Positions 15,085-26,279 of a DNA stretch of 64,000 nt are shown one piece after another. Each line of letters opens with the position of its first letter. Position 1 is the first letter of the stretch. The translations under genes were made by a program, and so were the position numbers. The notes below the pieces were generated by a model that saw nothing but the letters and a program-made list of their open reading frames with translations, made no database searches and was not told where the DNA came from. Source of the DNA: Patagioenas fasciata (taxonomy: Eukaryota > Chordata > Aves > Columbiformes > Columbidae); the NCBI RefSeq assembly GCF_037038585.1, contig NC_092526.1, forward strand, positions 4,782,501-4,846,500, given 5' to 3'.

Positions 15085-15270
15085 CAAATGTTGACAATAT
15101 TTTTTATTCCAATGTTTGAAAATTAAACAGAAAATCATCATTAAGTTTTCACAAAATGAGGCATCTGTCACTTGAAAGAAAAAGAAATATTTCAGAAATA
15201 TGTTTACAGAAATGTAAAAATATTAGACACCAAGACAGATGTGAACGTTTTCAATAACAGGCCCTGTCTG
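15085..15270 (-). other. ARHGAP15: ARHGAP15 3' UTR (inferred)
   Basis: Minus-strand sequence following the TGA stop at 15273-15271. It is AT-rich and contains a canonical AATAAA about 165 bp past the stop. Cleavage would be expected some 10-25 bases beyond the signal, near 15080-15092, so the lower boundary is an estimate. The implied 3' UTR is short, roughly 180-190 bases. Alternative, more distal polyadenylation cannot be excluded from the sequence. Confidence 0.65.
15103..15108 (-). terminator. Canonical AATAAA polyadenylation signal of ARHGAP15
   Basis: On the minus strand the sequence reads TTGGAATAAAAAATATTG. It is the first AATAAA downstream of the ARHGAP15 stop codon and lies in the right orientation and distance for the end of the mRNA. 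Its use is inferred, not observed. Confidence 0.7.
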
Positions 15271-15454
15271 TCAGTCTTCCTCAGAGCCGAAGATCTTGCT
15301 GTACTCACTCAACATAAGTTCAACTATCTGATTTTGGTACAGCATGTGGACTGCCATGTTCCCTGTCTCCTTTTCAGGTCTAAGGAGTGTTGGTCCAAAC
15401 ACAATTCCTAAGCTTTGTGTTGACATAAGATTCACGGATTCCTTGGCTGCTATC
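15271..15454 (-). CDS. ARHGAP15: ARHGAP15 terminal coding exon (end of RhoGAP domain)
   Basis: This exon encodes the last 60 residues of ARHGAP15, a cytosolic/membrane-recruited GTPase-activating protein that stimulates GTP hydrolysis by Rac1 (family knowledge). The translation contains the RhoGAP block QSLGIVFGPTLLR near its start and ends SEYSKIFGSEED before TGA, which matches the remembered vertebrate ARHGAP15 terminus. The acceptor is a good one: pyrimidine-rich intron ending CGTCAACAG, then GATAGCAGCC. The first base, G, completes a lysine codon begun as AA in the upstream exon at 37586, so the reading frame joins exactly. The longer open frame up to 15534 is intron read-through and its methionine is not a start. 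The exon lacks the asparagine usual in RhoGAP NLAxVFGP motifs (QSLG here), which I believe is normal for ARHGAP15. The arginine finger lies in exons outside this window. Confidence 0.96.
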
Positions 15455-18423
15455 CTGTTGACGAAAGGAATGAATTGGTTAAAAAAGAGGGACGTCAAAG
15501 GAGTCGCTGTTGCATTTGAAGTACATAGAGGCACTTTTTACTGATTCTCCGAACAGGCATGTTTACTTGGTTAAGTTATCAAAAAGAAAGACAAGAGGGA
15601 GGGAAGAGACAACTCCTACCAACCTGACAAACAAGGAAAGGAGAGTCAGCCCCAGGCGTCAAGGTATGCATGAGGATGGAGGTCTGAAGCCCCATTTACC
15701 ATACTCTTATAAGAGGGCACAATTATATGTGAATGTGCATTAGCTGGTATGTCTGCTATAAGGCAAATATTTCTGAGCTCATATGTTAGGTACTGAAAAT
15801 AGTTATTGCTCTTTACACTAAGGGTATCGAGCACTTTTGCTGCCAACAGTTTTGGTGGCTCCAGGGAGAAGCTTCCCTGCTTCTCTTCACATGGTCTCCA
15901 GCACTGAAAGGATTGGGAAAACAAAAAATGCCCCTTAATATAGAGCTGATATGAAGCACATTCCTTCTGCTAATTTAAATCCAATAAAGTCTGAAATGGA
16001 TCGTGACATTTATATAACTAAAGACTTTTGCATGCCTTATCCTGACACAAAGTTTCTTGGAAGACACTGAGACCACATACCTTAATGAGATGGCTTAGGA
16101 AATAATGGTAAGGATTATAACCTTTGATATCTTTATTACCCACAAAATTACAAGAGGAGGACTGTTATTATTAAAAGTTGATCTTACGTCTGTATTACGG
16201 CTTAATATTCTTGTGCAAATGACATTAAGGATGGAGAATTCTGGTCTAAGAACAATACAGGTTTAATGGATGGAGTTTAGGTAGGCAGTTTCACATGAAT
16301 CTCTGCAGCGGTGCGTATGAACTAAGTAGAAATCCATTTCTTTCCACCCTCCAGAATATATAGTGTAACTTAGGTTGGAAATAGTAGTAAATGAGGACAC
16401 ATATTTTATAAATAAATTACACAGCGCTACTAAGGAATGTGAACTAAACGTAAGTCTAACATGTAAATGTTTGAATTTATGGATGCTTCCTTAATCTGTT
16501 ACTTTTAACTTAAATATTCCAAGTGGTTTGTTGAAGCCAAGCTCTGCATTTCCCCCCTCTCTCTCATTGTCTCTCATTTACCTCTTTGAAATCCAGACAG
16601 CAATTTAAATGTCATCATGGCTATCTCTGTTTTCCCATACCTGTTGCTGAATTTATGGCAAGCTACACTGTAAGTGAAAGAAACCTCATGACATATAATG
16701 GGTGCAGTCACTTAAAAAAAGGTTTATTTCATGTAAGTGGGTGGGTCACACAGTAAAGAGCATCTTCTTGTGGATTTCTGCCAATCTTATCGTTTGCCAC
16801 GTTCCATGAATATCGATGCTTGTGGGTTTTTTTGCCATATATAAATAGGAAGCATTGCTTAGTTCTGCCTCATGCTTGTAACTGTGGTGTCCATTGCACA
16901 AAACACTCTCCATATGGCACTAATCAGATTGGCTTAATTATTATTTCTTAAAATATAACGTCTTTATTATCAATTAAAAAAAATAATTATCTTTCCTCAG
17001 TGATAATATTAACATAACATCTCTTCTCTTAGGAGTTCAGAAAGTCTCTAAAGTTAGGAGTTTTGTTGCCAAATGACTATGTGGGCTTATGATGAATATC
17101 ACACATCTTTATCACAATTAAAACCGTTTGTTACAGGGGTGGCAAGGTTGTTTTCCTGCCACTTATGCAGAACCGCATCTATTGCGCTTGCATTCTCCCT
17201 GTAAGCTAGAAATTGGCGAAATTATAAAGTTCTACATTCAACATCAGCATGGGTAGAAATTCTAGTTCACCAGGGGGGAAAAAAGACATTGTGTCCTTGT
17301 GTAACTTTAGAGATCATCAGCTGAACATCAGCCATGGCTTTGCGATGAGGTGGTGTTGATGATGAACAGCATTGATGAAGCTGGGGGAGAAACATCTTGC
17401 AGGGAGCAAGAGCCGGTGGACCATGAATGAGCAGAGTCAGGGTGAAAATAGTGGTGGAGGAGGAAGGGTCTGACTTCCTTTATTCATAAAATTTGAATCA
17501 AGATGTTGAGATCCTATGTTTCTGATGTAGACAAAGAAAATATGTGTATATTTGTTTATATTTGGGGCTCCTATGCTTACTGCTGGTATAATAATCATTG
17601 TATTGATAAAATGTCTTGAGAATTCTTGATATTTTCTATCTGTTCATGCAGTCATACTTGTTCTGATGACCATAATAACAAAAAAACCCTGTAAACAAAG
17701 TAAACTCGGAAAGTCTGAGTAGTTAAATAATCTGTGGTAAAATACAGCTACTGAAGGGAAAGGTGGAAGGAATTTAATCCAGCCTGAATAAAATACGTTT
17801 AGGATATTATACCTTTTTTAAGTTACAAATATTTACCGATGAACTTCTATAAGTAATATTTTTTTCGTCTGTCCACGAAACAAAAATCAAAGCAAAATAA
17901 AACAAACGCTCACAATTTAAGCTATTACTGTAGCTGCTAAGTGAAATTCAGTTGTTAAAAGAGAAAATCCCTAAAAATGGGCAAGAATTCTTTTTTGGCA
18001 AGAAAAAAAGAGCAGAAAGAGTGATATACCATTTAAAACATAAAAAGTGAAAGGAAATGCCAGAGCTACTTTTTGTTAAGTCCAAATGAAAGGAGCAATG
18101 ATCCATCAATTTAAGACTATTTTAGGAACGATCTATAATCTGGTACCACAGATGTTGGAACCATGTCAAGAAATTGTTTGGCATTATGCTGTGCAAGATT
18201 TCCACCCCCCTCCAAAACAACAAATAGTGAGCTGAATTGCAAACTTCAAGAATGGCTTCATCCCTTTAAGATCACAAGTCAGGAGATGTACAGGAAATAC
18301 AGTTTTCATTATTAATAGTAATGAAATTAATGATGTATTAAACCAGCAGAAGTGTCTGATAGGAAGGTTCTAGTGTCAATGGCAGATATATAAGCAAAAA
18401 TACTTGGAATTTATGCTTTGGTT

Positions 18424-18437
18424 GTTGCCAAGGCAAC
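18424..18437. promoter_or_regulatory. Palindromic RFX X-box motif
   Basis: GTTGCCAAGGCAAC is a 14-bp near-perfect inverted repeat fitting the RFX-family consensus (two GTNRCC half-sites separated by two bases). It lies in the ARHGAP15 terminal intron, in otherwise AT-rich DNA. Motif match is seen directly; function as an RFX-bound enhancer or ciliary/immune element is inference. Confidence 0.5.
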
Positions 18438-21400
18438 CGTAAGCTGGAAAGCGTGTGACTGAGGGCAGGGCAGCTCTACAGCTAAGAGGGTCATTGTATG
18501 GTGAGTTTGGCTCTCAAGTTCCATTAAACCTACACTTTTCAAACTCTCTAAATAAAGTCATTATTAATTTTGACATTTGGAAAGCACATTAGATGAGTAC
18601 TTCAAACACACTAGGTGTTAGGAAATGTTCCTCGTCCGTTTTTACTCTGTAGTAAAGGCTGAGGAAGTGAAAACGTTTCAACAGTGACTCTGATCCTTCA
18701 CTTTTTTAATGTTCCTACCTAAAAAATTAGGGAGCACTCATCCTATTTAGGGAGCAAAACCCCATTGTAAATACACTGTCTTACCATAAGCTGGAGAATG
18801 TTTGAAGATAGAGCTGCACTGAGATCTGCTCGGTCTTGCATTCTTAGCCCTTTCCAGACTATAAGGATTTAGGTTTTCTCAATGTTGGGGGCATTTCTGC
18901 TCTTAGCAGAACTGGTTTTAGCCATGCCTTGCACTCTATTAGTGTTTTAAATTATATCTAAGGGTAACTGTTCAATAAGGCAATCCTGCTGCTCTTCCAT
19001 GAACTGGTAATATAGACTACAGGGCAACACATTACAAATGAAGAATAAGAGTAAGAACGTGTCACCTGGTAAAATATTATAGGCCAGAATGGCAGGGGTG
19101 GGAAATGCCATACTCTGAGTTCAGCAGAGGAGACCGAGGGATAAGAGTAGGTTTTGGTCTTATCAAAATCCTGCCCACCAGTATTATGCACAATATTTTA
19201 TTTAACCAAGGAAGTCACTGCCTGGAGAGACAGAAACCGAGATCTAAACAGAGTCCAAGAAAGATTAGAGATGCATGGGAATAAAGAAAACTTCCCAGAA
19301 AGGAAAAAAAAGATTATGTAATTGTGACATTTGTTCTCTGGGTATAAAACTAACCTTACAGAATTAGGAATCAACTCCTCTCTCAGTTAATTATTCCATG
19401 ACAGCCCATTTAGGTGGGTTTTGTACCTTTGCTGAACTGGGCTAGTGGCCACTGTCATGGCCAGAGCTGCTCATCCCGATGGACAATGCGACTGGTTTGA
19501 AATGCGAGTTCCTATGAACTGCCTTAATGGGTCAAAGTCTGCGCATCCCATTGATTCGCTTTACCAATAATTAGCCTCAAATTAGCTAACGTCTGTTTCC
19601 TGTGCGTACTCAGGGACATGCAAATGTAATGTTTTTAGGTTAAGGCCTTGACCCAGGGACCGGCTCAGTGCCCTCAACTCACCTCAACTACAACACTGTT
19701 AACAGACCTTTTTGGTGCCCTGTTATGGGCCAGTTTTTATGCAACAGTTTTCTGACTTTTGCTGTTGCAGAGTTCCCAATCCATTTGAGTGTGTTAAAAT
19801 TTGACTCTTAGATGAACAGTTTCTAGTTCAACACTTTGTTCTCCCCTCCTTCCCAAATGCTTGTTCATAGGAGTTAAAAAATAGCAGGTATTACATACTT
19901 TGCTTTAGTGACAAGACATTTGGGAAGGAATCATCCAACCTTGAAATAAAATCTTTATTGAAAGCAATTCTACATCCATGCCAGTCAGATACATCGTATG
20001 ATCAGAAGAGATGTCCCAGGGGAAAGCTTGGCGCAGTAGACAGGGTTGATTACTTGGACCTCCTGTCAGTTCTTAACTCACTGACAATGGTTGAGACATT
20101 TCAGTACAACTTTGTTTTCTTTATTTGGAGGTAAAGTTAATATACTTACCTTAACTGTGCCAAATGTACCGGAAAATAACCTGATAATAAAACGTACCAT
20201 CCTACAAAGTGATAATGTCTGTGTGTGTGTAAGCACATTTTGGCAGGGCTTTTGCGGTCAGGTTTTTCAGTGTTAGGAAGGAAGCACAAGTACAAAATAA
20301 TGCAGAGATAAACTATCAGGTTTCTTCTGAATGTATTTCCTTTCCATTTAAGGCCTGTTACATACTTCCCTGAGATATAGCATGTTACTGCAACATCAAT
20401 TTCTGTTGCAAACTTATTTCATTTCAATTATAGCGGTTGTTCTTCAAGAACTTAAGTGGTTTTTGGTACTAAAAAGACAACTGAAGTACAAAGTTTGGCT
20501 TTAAGAGTCCTCTTAAAACACAAACAGTAATAGGTGTCCTTTTACAACAGGTCAAAACCTTGCAGACATGCCCATATCCAGCTGGATACACCAGCTTAGG
20601 ACAGACAGCAAAGTACACCTGCCGTGGTGGAAGGGTGCAGGGCCGTAACCTACAGAGACCTACAGAAATAATTGGTGCTAAGTGAGCCCCTGATACCATA
20701 AACATTATTTATGTTAGCTGTTCAATTCATTGCCCTGCAATGTAGATAGATTTAAAACTTGGTTATAAGTTGGGATTCTTGATATTTTATGAATGCAAAC
20801 TAAACCTCATTATTATTTATGTACTGGCTTTATGGATGATTTGCTCAGTTGCATTACAGTGGTATTCACCAGCTGATGAAGCTAAGCAAATGCAAACATC
20901 ATCAGTTGAATCCCCAGCTTGTTTTTTGTGAAATCTGGATAGCGTGTTCGCGGGGACTGAAATTTTGTGTGTATGTAGCTATGACCTGGGTTTTATGCTT
21001 ATAGAGGAGCTCTAAAACACTACAGTGTCTGTCCTTTTCAAAATATGATCATAGTGGACTAACACAGTTTTAAGCTACTTTCTTTTACCCGTGCAAAATA
21101 TGAAAGTACTTTAAATTCCTCTTTGCTCCATAGGTTGAATTCGAAACACTGTCCAAGGCTGGTAATAGAGAAACCAGGTCATGGCGTATGATACGTTACG
21201 AGAGGGGTCAGAAATAGTTCAGACATACTTAAGAGCTTGCTTTTGCTGAAAATAGCCTCCATGGCTCCTGGCCTACAGAAACTCCATGGGCTTCCTGTGC
21301 TCTGCAGCTGTGGGTTCGTATTACAGCTCTTTGGGAAAAATCCCTTCTCTTCAGTTGCTCTGGGACACAAGAAACGAGCACTTGATGCTGTCTTCTTCTG

Positions 21401-22331
21401 CACAATAGCCTTTAAATCTGACCATTGGATGGCTATATATAGTACCTGGACAGCTGACAGGGACCTGGTGGAGAATGGGCTTCCTCAGGGGATCCCCAGC
21501 ATATCTCACAGCACGAGCCCTTCCCTGGATGAACTGCCTTGGAGTCTAGCCCTAAATGAAAATAATAACTAAACTAACTCTGAACACCAGTTCACAGTTG
21601 GCTGAATGGACTCCAAAAAAGCTGAGGAAAGGCGTTTATTCTGGCTTACCCTGGTTTAATAAGGGAACAGTTCGAAATAAAAATCTTTTCACCACCGGGT
21701 GAACTTTGCTACCTGTAGGACCTGCTTTCTGAAGAGTGTATGTGCTCTTGCCTTTGCACGCACCTCACATAGCGCCCGTCTAGTGGAGAAAGTCTTGATT
21801 TTCCATGTGACTGAGGCCACGATGTAAAAGTGCATTTAGATACCTAAAGGGATTCAGAGCTCTATAGGGTCTGTGTTCAAGAATGTGCTTTGGAAAAGTC
21901 CTGCTTGTTCTGCAGGATGGGAGCTGTGCTGCTGCCTCTGCTCCCACCTGTGGGCACATGAAGAGGACAGGCTAATGTGGTACCTGCATCTCGGCCTTGG
22001 GATCGTTTCTGTTTTCTGGCCATGGGTTAGATGAGCTTCAAAGGCAGAGGGTGAACACCAGTGTCCCGGCATGGCATGGCCAGCAAGGGCAGGAAATCAT
22101 CTTCACACTATGGTGGCTTTACTGAAGACCCTGATGTGGGCAGAGGCTCAGGTCCCACTCCCCAAAACCATGTTCTGTCTAAGAAATTCAAACCATTTTC
22201 ACAAAATGTCCCCTATTACTGCAAAAGTTCCATGTGTCCTTTATGGAAAACTGCCCCGAGTGACCTGCTAAGTTCTTCCATTTACTGACAACCAGCATTC
22301 TGTACTCCTGCTTTGGCTTGGTTTTTAATTT

Positions 22332-22352
22332 TGTGTGTGTGTGTGTGTGTGT
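22332..22352. repeat. (TG)n dinucleotide microsatellite
   Basis: About ten perfect TG units are visible directly in the sequence. Small and unremarkable, but likely length-variable. Confidence 0.9.
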
Positions 22353-25300
22353 CTGAGTGCAAAGTGGTTTGGACTAATGCTCAGAAGACTGGAGAGAGGG
22401 GGAATCCTGACCTGTCCAAGTCATCACAGTGCGAGTCACTATTGAGCCTGAAGTTTGCCGGTTCGGATACGGCCACTTGGTAGGAGCCAGCTGAAGTTCT
22501 TTAAGGAGCATCTCAGGCTCCTTTGTCGGCAGCTCTGCGCACAAGGCATTCATTTTTGCCCTCTCTAACAGCCCCGTAGCAGCACATATATATATTTCTC
22601 ACACGACAGCGAACCCCTCTTCAAAAGCCACGCGACCACTGCAAGCACGAGTCTCTCCTTGGGGAGAGGATGGGAGAGAACAAAACCACCCGTGACAGAT
22701 GTTAGGCAGATGCTAATGTTCTTCTTAGAGGTGTTTTGATAGTAGAGTGATAAAGGCAGAGTGAGAGTAAATAGAATAATATATGTTCAGACAGAGATAT
22801 AACACATAGACCCCTCAGCTATGTTTTTGGCTTGTGGTGGAACTTCTGCTGTGATTTTTCTTTTTTAAAATTCTATTTCTGATTATTTCTTTTTGCTGCT
22901 GAACAACTAGTTTATTATAAAGACCAACCTGTCAGAGGTGCTGGATCTGTATGCTTTTGTGGTCTGTGTGGCTCAGAAGGCAACAGATAGTTTTACATGA
23001 ATAAAGCTTTAACTTTTTAAATTGCTTAAATATTTTTGTTCAAGAATGCCTGGAGCTACATTTCCTTGTAACATTAAAAATAAAAATCAGTTAGTAACAA
23101 TCTCCCTTAAATGAAGAATTGTAAATATAGAACCTTTATCATCAGCACAGCACATCCAAAAATGTCTTTGTAAAATAAATCAAATTATATGAGTTAATTG
23201 ATTCCAGGCAACATCAGCAACTGCAGGTGGAAACTGAATAACAGGATGTTTATTAATGAAGCACTATTAATCAAAATTGACAATATCAATTCCTGTTTCT
23301 TTTATTTGAATTCTACCTGCAAAGTCCACGGACGTGCTTGCTGAATTTTCAAATAAAAATTTAAAAGTAAAGAAAATGCTAACACTTGGGATTTTAGCTT
23401 TAGATGTAGGGCTATTTGTTTAAACAGCAAAAGGATATCCTAAATCCAATTTGACAGGCAATGCCAAAGATGCCAGTGGTAATTAATTAGCACTTAATTT
23501 AGACCACAGAACAACAGGATATGGAATTGGTGCTCAGTGCCATTTCCCCTTAGGCTTCATCTCATGAGGGTCAGGAGTATGGCTGTTGCATTGAAGGTCA
23601 GTAAATAAATTGGGGGAACACATTGACACTGGACTTTTCATGATAGATATCCTTCACCCTTATTACTGCCTCTGGCTACCGCTGATGAGAAAAGGACAGC
23701 AATCGTTTCTGTGAAAAGTGCTGTACACAGGCTCGGCTTGAGCAAGGTAGCATTTAAACCAGCGCCTCGGACAATCTCGGTACTGGGTGCTTCCTATGGG
23801 TAGAGAGCTGCCTCAACTTTCTCTCTGGGCTGGAAATAAACTTCTAACTGTGGCGCAGAAAGCTTGAGGAGCTCTGACAGGCGAGAAAATTCACTTAAAA
23901 GCAGTCGGTAAGTTTGCTAGCTTTGTGAGCTTAGCTTTAGATTAAGCGTAATTAAAATCAACGGAAGATTTTAAAGTGAGGTTAGAAACTAGGTCAGCAG
24001 AGGAAAAACCGTGTTTCCTTATTATCCTCTTGTCTTTGTCTTAATAATATTTGGTATTCCTCCATAAAGCTGAAGGCTCTTAATAAAGGTGGAATAATGT
24101 TATTAACAGCTCTTTTTTTTTCTGATGGGCACACTGAGGCTCTGACGAGCTTAGTGATGGACAAACAAAAAGTACTTGGCAAAAAACCACGGAGCCACCA
24201 GTTCTGATGGTAACCCAGCTGGTTTTTAACTCCGTGAAAGAAGCCACCCTTCTACAACACACCCAAAGCAGAGGGTAGATGGAAAGCACACAGGACACCC
24301 TATGGAGCCTTGTTCCCAGATGTAAATCACATTCTTTAGTTCAGATTTACTGGTAAGAAAAATAGATGATGATAGTCAGCATTATAATATAATTCTCCTC
24401 CTCCTGATAAATTTAGTGCCCCTGCCAGCCACTATTATACCCTTTCTTCCAATCAATCATATCTACCCATATCTCAAAAGAGCAGCTCAGGTGGATGAGT
24501 GTCAGCACTGGCACTGATGCTCAGTCATGTTTCATCTTTTTGAAATGTCTTCTTACAAACTATAATATACCCCACTATGCTTATGTTCCATCATGGCCCA
24601 CAGGATAATGAACAATGGGAACTTCAGCAGTTACGGCAGGAAAATCCTCATCGCGCATCCCAGATGCTCTCGACTAGCACGGTTTTATCCCCTCGGTCCC
24701 CAGAAGGGCTGACTGCATTGCTGCCTCAGGAAAACAATGAGTTACACAGCAGTCCGTGCTCAGAAAGTGTATTTTGGAAGCCTCAAGTTAACAGTTATTT
24801 CAACTTTCCCTTCATCACACCCTTCGCAGCATTTCTTTTGACAGTGAGTGAAGTTCTGATTACTGTTAAAATTATTGACAAAACTCCCAGCTACTGGGAG
24901 CCAGAATGGAGTCGGAATTTCACCTTATATAAGCTTAACTTTTCTCATTTTGGGTGATATCTACTTTTATGAAGTGAAATTACTGCTTTTGACTATGTTC
25001 AATCTGTAACCTCTTGCAGCCTTCAATTACAGCCCTTTTGTACTATGATAATCCAGTTGACAGCAAATAACTCGGCCCTGGATGTGACAGGTTTGCTTTC
25101 TGACTTGAAGCCCTAAAGTGGCAATTGGCTGGAATTTCAGCCTGGGATGCTGAATTTTAGACAACCTGCTCAGAAATGCAGCTTTGCTAGGGAGTTTAGA
25201 GCTCCTCGTGAAAAACCTGGTTTTGCTAAACAACACATGATTAAATTATTCAGTTTTGTCAGACAACCAGTAATTTTTGATGTTGAAATCAGAGAATGTG

Positions 25301-25960
25301 TCAAAGAATTCCACGAAAATGGGATAACAAACTCATGCCAAAGTTTTCCTTTTCTGTGAGCTCCTATGTGTGTAACTACTTCTTAAATTGATTTGTTTCC
25401 AATCTTTTTAAATAATGAAAAACTTCTAAATATAGGTCTATTAGTTGTCCTCTATATAAAATCTCCATCATTTAAACCTGTATTATCACCATCTCGTGTT
25501 TAAAATGGAAGTCTTTTTGCAGTGCTCTGCCCAACGGAGATGATTTTATATGGGATCTGACCTCAACCAGGATTCCTACTCTTTCAGGTTCAGTTCTGAA
25601 CTCTCCACAAGCTACTATTGCGGGATATATGTACTGCATTTGTATCAGATTTGAAAGATGCTTTAACATGCCTCCCAGCATCACGATTGTTTCAGCCCTG
25701 ATATTGAACATGAGTAGGATGAATGTATCTCTTAAATGCACTAGTGAGTATGTGCCATGAGTCTTTGATTTCTTTAAACTTATTTACATTTTACTTGCCC
25801 TTGAGCAATGAATTTACTATGTCAGCATTGTCTTTTCTACTTACACTTTGTCTGTCTTGTCCACTCACCTTAGCTTGATGTTTATTTTTTGTGCACGTGT
25901 ATAGTCCATTGCACTAAATGCACGAACTGCCTGGAGTGGAGAATTTTCCATATATTTTGT

Positions 25961-26279
25961 CTTCCTAAGATACACCCTTTGTAGTACTGCATCTTCCTAA
26001 GATACAACCTTTGTAGTACTGCATCTTCCTAAGATACAACCTTCATAGTACTGTATCTTCCAAAGATACACCCTTTGTAATACTGTATCTTCCAAAAATA
26101 CACCCTTCCTAGTACTGCATCTTCCAAAGATACAACCTTCGTAGTACTGCATCTTCCTAAGATACACCCTTTGTAGTACTGCATCTTCCTAAGATACAAC
26201 CTTCGTAGTACTGCATCTTCCTAAGATACACCCTTTGTAATACTGTATCTTCCAAAGATACACCCTTTGTAGTACTGCA
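25961..26279. repeat. 32-bp minisatellite, 10 units
   Basis: Ten units of exactly 32 bp start at 25961, 25993, 26025, 26057, 26089, 26121, 26153, 26185, 26217 and 26249. The consensus runs CTTCCTAAGATACAMCCTTY then GTAGTACTGCAT. Variation is by substitution only, such as CCTAAG/CCAAAG, ACC/AAC and GTAGT/GTAAT, and no indel breaks the register. Copies carrying TGTATCTTCCAAAGATACA have a perfect 7-bp inverted repeat around TCCAA. It is intronic in ARHGAP15 and encodes nothing. Confidence 0.97.

Noticed and set aside
15458..15534. Extension of the last ARHGAP15 exon to an upstream methionine
   Set aside because: The sequence before 15454 is a pyrimidine-rich intron end with a CAACAG acceptor. 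The read-through residues do not match ARHGAP15.
21237..21572. 111-codon plus-strand open frame
   Set aside because: No recognisable motif or exon signals. Intronic in ARHGAP15 on the opposite strand.
24577..24957. 126-codon plus-strand open frame
   Set aside because: No start context, splice signals, domain or codon pattern. A frame of this length is not surprising in 64 kb read six ways.
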